NCBI RefSeq assembly: GCF_000739775.1
Contig: NZ_BBJH01000008.1
Span: forward strand, 124,001-188,000
DNA length: 64,000 nucleotides
Source: Paraburkholderia heleia NBRC 101817
GTDB lineage: Bacteria > Pseudomonadota > Gammaproteobacteria > Burkholderiales > Burkholderiaceae
Direction of reading: 5' to 3'
This document shows, one piece after another, positions 57,141 through 64,000 of this stretch. Every line of letters begins with the position of its first letter. The stretch's first letter is position 1. A program made the translations under genes and the position numbers. Under the pieces are notes generated by a model that worked only from the letters and a program-made list of their open reading frames with translations, ran no database searches and was not told the origin of the DNA.

Positions 57141-58685
57141 TCAACGGCGGTCGTCGGCGAGCTGGTGTTCCGTCAATTGCTCCTGGGTTTCCTGAAACGC
57201 CTTTGGCGGCTGCCGGCGACTCCAGATCGACGCGCCTATGCTAATGCACGCGCACACTAGCAGCCCGGCGGAAATCGGACTGCGCACGAACACGGTCGGA
57301 TCGCCGTTCGAGATGGTCAACGCTTGGCGGAACGACTGCTCGAGCGTATGGCCGAGAATCAGCCCGAACAACAACGGCGCCTTCGGAATATCGAACTTGC
57401 GGAACCCATAACCAAGTACGCCGAAGCCGAGCGCCATATACAGGTCGAAGGTATCGCTGTTGAACGAGTACACGCCGGCCGATGCGATCACGAGAATCAG
57501 GCTCAGCAGCACACCCGGCGGCACATACAGGATGCGCGACAGAATCCCGACGAGCGGCAGGTTCAACAGTAACAGCATGATATTGCCGATGTACATGCTC
57601 GCGATCAGCCCCCACACGAGGTCCGGCTGCGTATGGAACAACAGCGGTCCCGGCTGGATGCCGTACATGATGAACGCGCCCATGATCACCGCGGTCGAGC
57701 CGGATCCCGGCACGCCGAGCGCCAGCAGGTGAACGAATGCGCCGCAGGTGTCCGCATTCGTTGCCGCCTCGGGCGCGGCTACGCCTTCGATGGCTCCGTG
57801 ACCAAATTCCTCGGGATGCCTGGAAATTTTCTTTTCCAGCACGTACGAGAGCATCGACGCGAGCGTGCCGCCGAGACCCGGCGCGGCGCCGCACAGGAAG
57901 CCGACAAACGTTCCGCGCAGGGCCGCCGGACGCGCACGGCGCCATTCTTCGCGCGAGAACCACAGCTTGCCCTCGACGCGCACCGTGTGCAGCGTGCCGC
58001 CGAGCGTTCCTTCGACCATGCGGCCCACCTCCGAGATCGCGAACAGGCCGACCACCACGACGAGGAAGTTGACGCGGTCCTGCAGTTCGGTGAAGCCGAG
58101 CGTGAAGCGCGGTACCCCGCTTTGGAGATCGATCCCGACGGTGGCGAGTCCAAGACCGAGGAACACTGAGATCATGCCCTTCGCGAGCGACTCACCGGTG
58201 AGCGCACTGGCCGTCGAAAGCGCGAAGCAGATTAGCGCGAAATATTCGGTGGGACCGAAATGCAGCGCGACGGCCGCAAGCGGTGCCGCCACGAACGACA
58301 GCAGCGTCACGCCGATCATGCCGGCGATGAACGAGCTGGTCGCGGCGATCGCGAGCGTGGCGGCCGCGCGCCCTTTACGCGCCAGCGGATAACCGTCGAG
58401 CACCGTCATCACCGCGGCGGCATCGCCGGGCGTATTCAGCAGGATCGCCGTCACCGCGCCGCCATACATGCAGCCGTAATAAATCCCGGTCAGCATCATC
58501 AATGCCGAAGTCGGATCCATGCCGAACGTCACCGGAATCAGCAGCGCGATGCCCGCCGACGGTCCGATTCCGGGCAAGTGGCTGATCATCGTGCCGATGA
58601 AGACACCGATCAGCGTATACAGCAGATGGGTCGGCGTTGCCGCGATCGACAACCCATGCAGAATGCCTTGCAGACTTTCCATCAT
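57141..58685 (-). CDS. Tripartite tricarboxylate transporter large membrane subunit (TctA)
   Basis: 514 residues from ATG 58685; a second ATG follows directly, and the frame is open 28 codons upstream inside tctB. About 12 membrane segments with the TctA hallmarks IGTMISHLPGIGPSAGIALLIP and YYGCMYGGAVTAILLNTPGDAAAVMT (about 68-93). It forms the secondary carrier with TctB and takes substrate from the TctC-type binding protein encoded upstream. Confidence 0.9.
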   Translation of the reverse strand: MMESLQGILHGLSIAATPTHLLYTLIGVFIGTMISHLPGIGPSAGIALLIPVTFGMDPTSALMMLTGIYYGCMYGGAVTAILLNTPGDAAAVMTVLDGYPLARKGRAAATLAIAATSSFIAGMIGVTLLSFVAAPLAAVALHFGPTEYFALICFALSTASALTGESLAKGMISVFLGLGLATVGIDLQSGVPRFTLGFTELQDRVNFLVVVVGLFAISEVGRMVEGTLGGTLHTVRVEGKLWFSREEWRRARPAALRGTFVGFLCGAAPGLGGTLASMLSYVLEKKISRHPEEFGHGAIEGVAAPEAATNADTCGAFVHLLALGVPGSGSTAVIMGAFIMYGIQPGPLLFHTQPDLVWGLIASMYIGNIMLLLLNLPLVGILSRILYVPPGVLLSLILVIASAGVYSFNSDTFDLYMALGFGVLGYGFRKFDIPKAPLLFGLILGHTLEQSFRQALTISNGDPTVFVRSPISAGLLVCACISIGASIWSRRQPPKAFQETQEQLTEHQLADDRR

Positions 58686-58692
58686 GCGGGCC

Positions 58693-59184
58693 TCAGAATG
58701 ACAGCAACCCCGTCGGCATCGGAACGCCGAGAAGCCTGGAGAAGACAAGGTCAAACGCCAGCGCCACACCCAAGGCGACGATCACGTTCATCACGTGACG
58801 CTTGCGGTTGAAGTAGCTGAGCAGACCGAGAAGGAACACGCTCGTCGAGATCAGATAGCCGACGGGCTCAAAACACGCGTAATAGATGATGGCCCAGACG
58901 ATCATCCCGATCAGCACCGTCGGCTGAACCTTGGGCGCTGGTTCGACGTGCGCGGCACGTGTGCGCGCCTCGGTGTTGGGACGCGTCTTGCGCTTGCTGC
59001 GCGTTTCGAGCAGCAACAGCAAAGCCGACACGATCAGTCCTGCGCCGACTAGCGCGGGAAAAGCTTTCGGGCCGAGCGGATCGCTCAGTCTGACTTCGGG
59101 CAACTGCATGTTGAGCACCAGATAGCCCGCCGCCAGGGCGATCACGCACACGGCGAGACCTACGTCGCCCTTGATAGATTTCAT
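58693..59184 (-). CDS. Tripartite tricarboxylate transporter small membrane subunit (TctB)
   Basis: 163 residues with four membrane segments, the size and layout of TctB. It lies seven bases before tctA on the - strand, as usual. Sequence conservation in TctB is low, so the call leans on topology and position. Confidence 0.82.
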   Translation of the reverse strand: MKSIKGDVGLAVCVIALAAGYLVLNMQLPEVRLSDPLGPKAFPALVGAGLIVSALLLLLETRSKRKTRPNTEARTRAAHVEPAPKVQPTVLIGMIVWAIIYYACFEPVGYLISTSVFLLGLLSYFNRKRHVMNVIVALGVALAFDLVFSRLLGVPMPTGLLSF

Positions 59185-59273
59185 GTCTCCTCCAGTTCTG
59201 CGGCCGCGCAGCGCGGGTGCCGGAAACGAACACGGCCTATTAGTGGCGTGGTTCGTCTCCGGCGTGGCCCGAC

Positions 59274-59654
59274 TTACTTCTCGTTGTAGCGGCCAGGCTT
59301 CACCACCTCGGCAATCGTGCCGTCCGGTGCGCGGAACTTGAGCGCGCCTTCGCCCTTGGCCGAGAGAATTTCGCCGCCGTACTGGCGAATCTTTTCGGCG
59401 GCCACTTCCTGGTCGTCGACCGTCACGCCCCAGTGATGCAGACGCGGGCCGGGACCGGCCAGTTGCGCCTCGTGCGACTCTTCACTGTCGTACTTCATCA
59501 GCGTGAAGTCGATATGGCCGTCGGTCATGTGGCGGGAGATGTGCTGACGATTACGGCCCGTCTTGACTTCCGTGAAGCCAAACACTTCGGTATAGAAACG
59601 GGTGGCCTCGTCGAGGTCGAGAACTTTGACAGCGAGGTGAACGATGCGTGACAT
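59274..59654 (-). CDS. VOC/glyoxalase-fold protein
   Basis: 126 residues from ATG 59654, which has GGAGA upstream; the open frame starts 32 codons earlier. It has VOC motifs HLAVKVLDLDEATRFYTEVFGFTEV (about 5-29) and HHWGVTVDDQEVAAEKIRQYGGEI, with metal ligands plausibly at His5, His77-78 and Glu near the end (AEVVKPG). It could be a small isomerase, lyase or extradiol-type dioxygenase. Its place between tctC and tctB suggests it acts on the imported compound. Confidence 0.8.
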   Translation of the reverse strand: MSRIVHLAVKVLDLDEATRFYTEVFGFTEVKTGRNRQHISRHMTDGHIDFTLMKYDSEESHEAQLAGPGPRLHHWGVTVDDQEVAAEKIRQYGGEILSAKGEGALKFRAPDGTIAEVVKPGRYNEK

Positions 59655-59765
59655 ATGGCTCTCCATGTCTATATTTACAGCGATGAAAAGATAAAAGTGA
59701 AACTGGCGGCAGCCGGGGGCGGCTGTCCGACCGGACTGGAAACCGGTCAAACCTTTCTCTGGTGA

Positions 59766-60767
59766 TTAGTTCCGCGCGAGGCCCAGTTCACCCATGAGCG
59801 GGCCAAGGCGTCCGGCTTCCTCGTCGAGAAACTGCCTCGTCTGCGCGCTGTTGCGATACGCAGCCGTCCATTCGTTGCGTTTGACCGCCTCGGCCCATTC
59901 GGGTGACGACGTCGCCTTCTGCAACACGTTGTCCCACCACGCGATCTCGTCGGCACTCATGCCCTTCGGTCCGACCAGCACACGCCAGGTGGTGAAGTCC
60001 ACGTCCAGTCCCTGCTCCTTCCAGGTCGGCACGTCGGCGAGCGCGCCGCCATCGCGCTCGCCACCGGCGACCGCGATCATGCGCGTGCGGCCGGACTGGC
60101 TCGGTCCGATCACCGTGCCAGCCGGCGTCGCCGTCACGGTCACGTGGCCGCCCATCAGCGAGGTCACCGCTTCGCCGCCCGAATCGAAGAACACGATCTT
60201 CAACTTCTTCGGATCCTGGCCGGCCGCCTTGACCACGAGCGCTGCGGCGTCGTGGCTCTGCCCGCCGGGCGAACTCGATACACCGATCGTCACGTTTTGA
60301 GGGTTTTGTTTGAGCATCGCGATCAGGTCCTTGCCAGTCTTGATCGGCGACGACGCGGGCACCGAGAACACCACCTGTTCGGTCACGAACATGCCGAGCG
60401 GCGTCACGTCGCCGACGCCGACTTTCGACAGGCCGGTGATCTGGTTGGTGATGAGTGGCAACGCCTGAACGCTGACGTAGTGGCCGTCGCCGTGGTGATT
60501 GTTGATATATGCGAGACCGACCGTGCCGCCGCCACCCGGGCGGTTCAGTACCGTCACCGGCTTGTTCGACAGCTTTTCCTGCACGATGGCGTTCTGCAGC
60601 GTGCGTGCCACGAGGTCGAGGCCGCCGCCCGCCGCGCTCGGCACCACGATCTCGATCGGCCGGTGCGGCTCCCAGGCGTCGGCCGCGAGGGCCGGAAACG
60701 CTTGCGCACTGAGCAACGCTGTGCACATCGCGAGTGCGGCGCGAGATGCAGTCAACCTCTTTGTCAT
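59766..60767 (-). CDS. Tripartite tricarboxylate transporter binding protein (TctC/Bug family)
   Basis: 333 residues. A signal peptide ends near residue 29 (FPALA/AD), followed by the Bug-family opening RPIEIVVPSAAGGGLDLVARTLQNAI (about 37-62) and GGQSHDAAALVV in the ligand pocket. It hands a carboxylate or aromatic acid to TctAB. Bug proteins are highly expanded in Burkholderiales; the ligand cannot be read from the sequence. Confidence 0.88.
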   Translation of the reverse strand: MTKRLTASRAALAMCTALLSAQAFPALAADAWEPHRPIEIVVPSAAGGGLDLVARTLQNAIVQEKLSNKPVTVLNRPGGGGTVGLAYINNHHGDGHYVSVQALPLITNQITGLSKVGVGDVTPLGMFVTEQVVFSVPASSPIKTGKDLIAMLKQNPQNVTIGVSSSPGGQSHDAAALVVKAAGQDPKKLKIVFFDSGGEAVTSLMGGHVTVTATPAGTVIGPSQSGRTRMIAVAGGERDGGALADVPTWKEQGLDVDFTTWRVLVGPKGMSADEIAWWDNVLQKATSSPEWAEAVKRNEWTAAYRNSAQTRQFLDEEAGRLGPLMGELGLARN

Positions 60768-60836
60768 CGATCGTCTCCAGTTTTGTAATGTATTGCGTAT
60801 CGCGAGGGGGAATGCGAGAGGTATTGCGAGGGCTCC

Positions 60837-61886
60837 CTAGAAACTAAATGCGTCGAAGGTGCTGACGGCAAACAACTGCTCGACCGGTACCGCTCCGTCG
60901 ATCAGGCCATCATCGGTCGCGTAGCGCTGCAGCGTATCGATGTCATGGCGGTTGCCAGCCATGCCGTAGCGCCAGTAATCGTCGCCCATCACGCCCTTCA
61001 CGCGCTCCACCTCGGACGCGATCCAGGGATGCATCACACGCAGCGTGTCTGTAATGACGATTTCCTGCATCGCGATCTCGTGCGCCTTGCGAAACGCCTG
61101 ATAAACGTTCACGGGCAGCCATGGGTGCTGCTCGACCAGCGCGCGGCGAATGCCGACCATGTGCATCGGCGGGAAAAGACCTGTCTTGCGGACCCACGCT
61201 TCCTCCGCCGAGCGGAAGTCGGGAAAGAGCCGTTGCACGTTCGCATTGCGGCCGAAGCAGGACGGCGGGCGCGGTGCGATCACGGCGTCGATGTCGCCCG
61301 CGTCGAGCAGTGCCGCCAGTGTCTCGTCAGGGCCTACCGGCTCGATGTTCAACTCGGGTGGGAGGTTGACCGGCATGCGCGCCTGGCGCCCGGCCTGCTC
61401 GAGGCCGCCCACTACCCACGTCACATCACGCCGGTCGAAGCCGTATTCGTCGGCAAGCATGCCCCGAACCCAGATGCCTGCGGTCTGCTGGAAATCGGGC
61501 ACGCCGATACGACGTCCCTTGAGCGCTTCGGGTGCATCGATGTCGCGATCACTGCGCACGTAGATTGCCGAATGGCGGAACGAGCGTGACAGGAACACCG
61601 GAATGCCGATATAGCGGCTTTGGCCCCGCGCCGTCGTGAGAATGTGCGTGCCGAGCGACAGCTCCGATATGTCGAATTCCTCATGACGAAACGCGCGCTG
61701 AAACAGCGCTTCCGCCGGGCCCTCGATGAAGTTGATCCGGCAGCCCTCGATCCGTACGCGGCCGTCGAGCAACGCCCGGCTGCGATCCGTGTTTTGGCAT
61801 GCTAAAGATAGCTCAAGCATAAGAATTGAGAAGTAGCGATCCTGGTGCGTTGACATGCCCGACAGACAGCCAGGCCGGACATGCAT
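60837..61886 (-). CDS. 4,5-dihydroxyphthalate-decarboxylase-like protein
   Basis: 349 residues from ATG 61886 (AAGAGAA upstream); ATG 61856 would give 339 and is also possible. It resembles the Pht5/ABC-binding-like family: YFSILMLELSLACQNTDRSRALLDGRV near the start, GPAEALFQRAFRHEEFDISELSLGTH, and FPPMHMVGIRRALVEQHPWLP. These proteins share a periplasmic-binding fold but lack a signal peptide, and some decarboxylate 4,5-dihydroxyphthalate. With a TctABC importer and a VOC protein, breakdown of an aromatic dicarboxylate is a reasonable inference, yet no dioxygenase is nearby. Confidence 0.75.
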   Translation of the reverse strand: MHVRPGCLSGMSTHQDRYFSILMLELSLACQNTDRSRALLDGRVRIEGCRINFIEGPAEALFQRAFRHEEFDISELSLGTHILTTARGQSRYIGIPVFLSRSFRHSAIYVRSDRDIDAPEALKGRRIGVPDFQQTAGIWVRGMLADEYGFDRRDVTWVVGGLEQAGRQARMPVNLPPELNIEPVGPDETLAALLDAGDIDAVIAPRPPSCFGRNANVQRLFPDFRSAEEAWVRKTGLFPPMHMVGIRRALVEQHPWLPVNVYQAFRKAHEIAMQEIVITDTLRVMHPWIASEVERVKGVMGDDYWRYGMAGNRHDIDTLQRYATDDGLIDGAVPVEQLFAVSTFDAFSF

Positions 61887-61980
61887 GGTGATTCTCTTTT
61901 GTACTACCAAATAATGAACCCGGTTCGTGCGCGGACCTTCCAACCCGGTTCAGCGTGCGCTTCGCACCGCGAAGAACAGG

Positions 61981-62724
61981 TCAATGCCAGGCGGCTTCGC
62001 TGACAGATTGGTTGCCGCCCTCGCCGTTCTTCGTCATGCCGTCGAGCGAAACGAGCATGCGCTCTTTGCCCCGCGAAACGTGGCCAAAGCTCATGCGGTA
62101 GCTCAGTTCGATATCCTTTGCTTTCAGCGCGGCCACGATCTCGCGGTGCTCCGCGTTCGACTCCAGCAAGGCGCCGCGCTGCACCAGCCCGTGAACGCGG
62201 AACAGGTGAAACTCCTTGACAAAACCACGATACAGCCTGATCAAGCGCGAGTTGCCGGTCGAGCGCACGATGTAGTCATGGAATTCGAGGTTGAGTGGAT
62301 CGAAGCGTGCGAAGTCGCCCTTCTCGGCCGCGTCCTGCATGTCATCGACATAACGTTCCAGTTGGCCGGCCATCTCTTGAGTGAGCATCGGCGCAAGCAG
62401 CGACGCCGATAGCGCGGTGAGGCCGGAGCGCAGGTCGTAGACCTCGATGGCGTCGTCGCGCGTCACGCGCTTGATGAATACGCCGCGATTCGGAATGAGA
62501 TAGACAAGACCGAGTTCGGCAAGTGCACGGCAAGCTTCGCGCACGGGCCCGCGACTCACCGCGAGCTTGTCCGCGACAGCCTTTTCGTTCAGACGTTGGC
62601 CTGGCGCGAGTTCGCCACTCAGGATCATCCGTTCGATTTCGCGCTGCACGACGCCTGTGAGCGTATGGGCGCGGAACTCGGCAACGGTGACGGTGACGGA
62701 GGAAGCGTTCAGTTCAGTGTTCAT
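61981..62724 (-). CDS. GntR-family regulator with FCD domain
   Basis: 247 residues from ATG 62724. An N-terminal winged helix (about 20-85, ERMILSGELAPGQRLNEKAVADKLAVSRGPVREA) and an FCD effector domain (about 90-225) with metal/ligand residues such as NLEFHDYIV. It heads the - strand run toward TctABC and is divergent from the beta-propeller gene. The first in-frame start lies about seven bases below a predicted -10 box, so its mRNA may be leaderless. Confidence 0.88.
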   Translation of the reverse strand: MNTELNASSVTVTVAEFRAHTLTGVVQREIERMILSGELAPGQRLNEKAVADKLAVSRGPVREACRALAELGLVYLIPNRGVFIKRVTRDDAIEVYDLRSGLTALSASLLAPMLTQEMAGQLERYVDDMQDAAEKGDFARFDPLNLEFHDYIVRSTGNSRLIRLYRGFVKEFHLFRVHGLVQRGALLESNAEHREIVAALKAKDIELSYRMSFGHVSRGKERMLVSLDGMTKNGEGGNQSVSEAAWH

Positions 62725-62730
62725 GTGCAA

Positions 62731-62758
62731 ATTCTAATTGCCGAATGAAAACTGTCAA
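62731..62758 (-). promoter_or_regulatory. Predicted promoter of the GntR/FCD gene
   Basis: On the - strand TTGACA (62758-62753) and TAGAAT (62736-62731) are 16 bases apart, an excellent sigma-70 match. Transcription would begin at about 62724-62725, that is at the ATG itself. The -35 lies within TGTTGACAGT, which is repeated at the opposite promoter. Confidence 0.6.
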
Positions 62759-62932
62759 CACTTTTCATTTAACCGTAGGGTCTTCCCCAGGCGATGCGGC
62801 GTGCCGACGACGTGTCTCGTCCCCACATTCCGCAGTAGCGAGCCGGGATGGACGACTCACTTGTCAAAAAGCCCTGCCCGATCGCCCGCTACGTCACGCT
62901 GCAGCCTCGTCAAACTTAAAAAAAGAAAAATG

Positions 62933-62961
62933 TTGACAGTTGGCGTATCGCATTTTACATT
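62933..62961 (+). promoter_or_regulatory. Predicted promoter of the beta-propeller gene
   Basis: TTGACA at 62933-62938 and TACATT at 62956-62961, 17 bases apart. The -35 is embedded in TGTTGACAGT (62931-62940), the inverse of ACTGTCAACA at 62751-62760. It would give a leader of about 190 bases. Confidence 0.5.
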
Positions 62962-63157
62962 GCCGCATCAAGACCAGGTGCGGTCGTTTGCGTTCAGCTG
63001 CGCCCTGCCACGCGAGTTCGTGCAGCACGCGCCTCGCAATTTAATATGTAGTACGAATTTGATGATCTGGAGCACCTGATTTGAAGTGACAATCACCCGA
63101 ATCACCGATGCCGAAACGGCGTCGCTCTGATTCGATTAAATAATGATTGGAGACAAC

Positions 63158-64000
63158 ATGCGACCTTTCCTGCGGATGGGATTTTTTGCCGTTGTAGCGG
63201 CTTGTACCTTTACCGGAATCGCGAAGGCGGAGGGACAATCGCATTACAAACTTGTGAAGACAATCGACCTGCCCGGCAAAGGCGGTCACGGCGATTGGGT
63301 CGTATATGATCCCGCCGTCAATGAGGTTTGGCTGGCGCAAGCGCCTAACCACTCAGTGGTGGTCATTGACGCAGACGATCTCAAAGTCAAAGCCGCGATC
63401 GGCGGCATAGAAGACGGTAACGGCATTGCATTGAACGACCGCTACGCGTTTGTCGCCGACGCAACGGCGAACAAGCTGGTGGTGATCGACAAGCGTTCCT
63501 ACAAACAAGTGGCAAGCGTCGACACAGGCGGGAAAGGCTCCGACGGAGTGAGCATCGACACTCGTGCGGGCCGCGTCTACGTGGGCAACGACGACAGCGA
63601 TACCGAGTCCGTATTCATGGATCGGCCGCCCTTCAAGAAAGTCGGCGACATCGCGCTGACCCCCAATCCGGCGAAACACGGACCCGACGTCAATCTGTAT
63701 GTGCCGAGTCTCGCGCGCGTCTATCAACCCGTCGACAACGTCGTCGATGTGATCGATCCGAAGACACAAAAAGTAGAAGCCGTCTGGGACTTCAACCTCA
63801 AGAAAGATGCAAAGCCCATGGTTTACGACAGCCAGGGCAAACATCTGATCATCGGAAGCCGCGACAACAAGGTCCTTGTTGCCGATCCCGATGGAAAACT
63901 CGTTTCAAGCATCCCGTTCGATGGCGGCAATATCGACCAGATTGCGATAGACGTACGTGCACGGCGCATTTTTCTCGGAGACAAATCCGGCCAGCTCGAA
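63158..64000 (+). CDS. Secreted YVTN/YncE-like beta-propeller protein (partial)
   Basis: At least 281 codons from ATG 63158 (GGAGA upstream), open to the window end. A signal peptide ends near residue 25 (IAKA/EG). The rest shows repeated propeller blades: HGDWVVYDPAVNEVWLAQAPNHSVVVID, GNGIALNDRYAFVADATANKLVVID, GSDGVSIDTRAGRVYVGND, and so on. YncE-like proteins are periplasmic; some accompany quinoprotein dehydrogenases. Its GC content seems lower than its neighbours'. The true function and end lie outside the window. Confidence 0.8.
   Translation, partial: MRPFLRMGFFAVVAACTFTGIAKAEGQSHYKLVKTIDLPGKGGHGDWVVYDPAVNEVWLAQAPNHSVVVIDADDLKVKAAIGGIEDGNGIALNDRYAFVADATANKLVVIDKRSYKQVASVDTGGKGSDGVSIDTRAGRVYVGNDDSDTESVFMDRPPFKKVGDIALTPNPAKHGPDVNLYVPSLARVYQPVDNVVDVIDPKTQKVEAVWDFNLKKDAKPMVYDSQGKHLIIGSRDNKVLVADPDGKLVSSIPFDGGNIDQIAIDVRARRIFLGDKSGQLE

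Larger units (their letters stand above)
62725..63157. other. Divergent control region, GntR/FCD gene versus beta-propeller gene
   Basis: 433 bases with no gene seen. Two promoter-like elements are listed separately. The stretch near 62917-62930 is an A-run, and the leader from about 62970 to 63157 includes AATTTAATATG and ATTAAATAATG patches, more AT-rich than its surroundings. Confidence 0.6.

Overview
The window is GC-rich (by eye about 60-65 %), densely coded DNA. It looks like an accessory, catabolic part of a Burkholderiaceae genome (Paraburkholderia, Caballeronia, Burkholderia or Cupriavidus type). I infer this from gene families, gene order and codon bias; no rRNA, tRNA or core gene in the window fixes the taxon. 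No CRISPR array, insertion sequence, prophage or origin was seen.

Layout. (1) 1-5.7 kb, + strand: the tail of a tetritol (erythritol-type) operon, with a DUF2291 protein, a ribose-type ABC importer (ATPase, permease, binding protein) and the two isomerases EryH and EryI. (2) 5.8-18.4 kb: a 2-ketoarginine / 4-guanidinobutyrate unit. It has GbuA on the - strand and, divergently, AruI decarboxylase, an aldehyde dehydrogenase, a polyamine-type ABC importer, an amino-acid-type ABC importer and a LysR regulator. (3) 18.4-22.7 kb, - strand: phnW-phnA-phnY, the hydrolytic route from 2-aminoethylphosphonate to acetate and phosphate, followed by a decayed Na/Pi cotransporter tail. A DMGDH-like oxidoreductase scrap and a Nudix gene come next.

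(4) 23.6-52.7 kb is the core of the window, a C2-sulfonate island. It carries a SoeABC-like sulfite dehydrogenase; SauRSTU for sulfoacetate; a GMC dehydrogenase, MFS carrier and IclR regulator resembling the isethionate (Ise) system; and a taurine-dehydrogenase-like flavoprotein preceded by a 25-residue micro-ORF. It also has a CobS/CobT-like AAA+/VWA pair, Pta, Xsc, an NTF2-like protein, a TauR-like MocR regulator and a sulfonate-type ABC importer. Taurine, isethionate and sulfoacetate would all converge on sulfoacetaldehyde. Xsc would cleave it to acetyl phosphate and sulfite; Pta yields acetyl-CoA and SoeABC oxidises the sulfite. No sulfite or sulfate exporter and no IseK-type cytochrome c were found here.

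(5) 52.8-55.2 kb: a DHA2 drug exporter with a divergent LysR gene. (6) 55.3-62.7 kb, all - strand: a run reading GntR/FCD regulator, 4,5-dihydroxyphthalate-decarboxylase-like protein, TctC, VOC protein, TctB, TctA, split chromate transporter and GST. (7) 63.2 kb to the end: a secreted beta-propeller protein cut by the window edge. Its promoter shares a TGTTGACAGT motif with that of the GntR gene.
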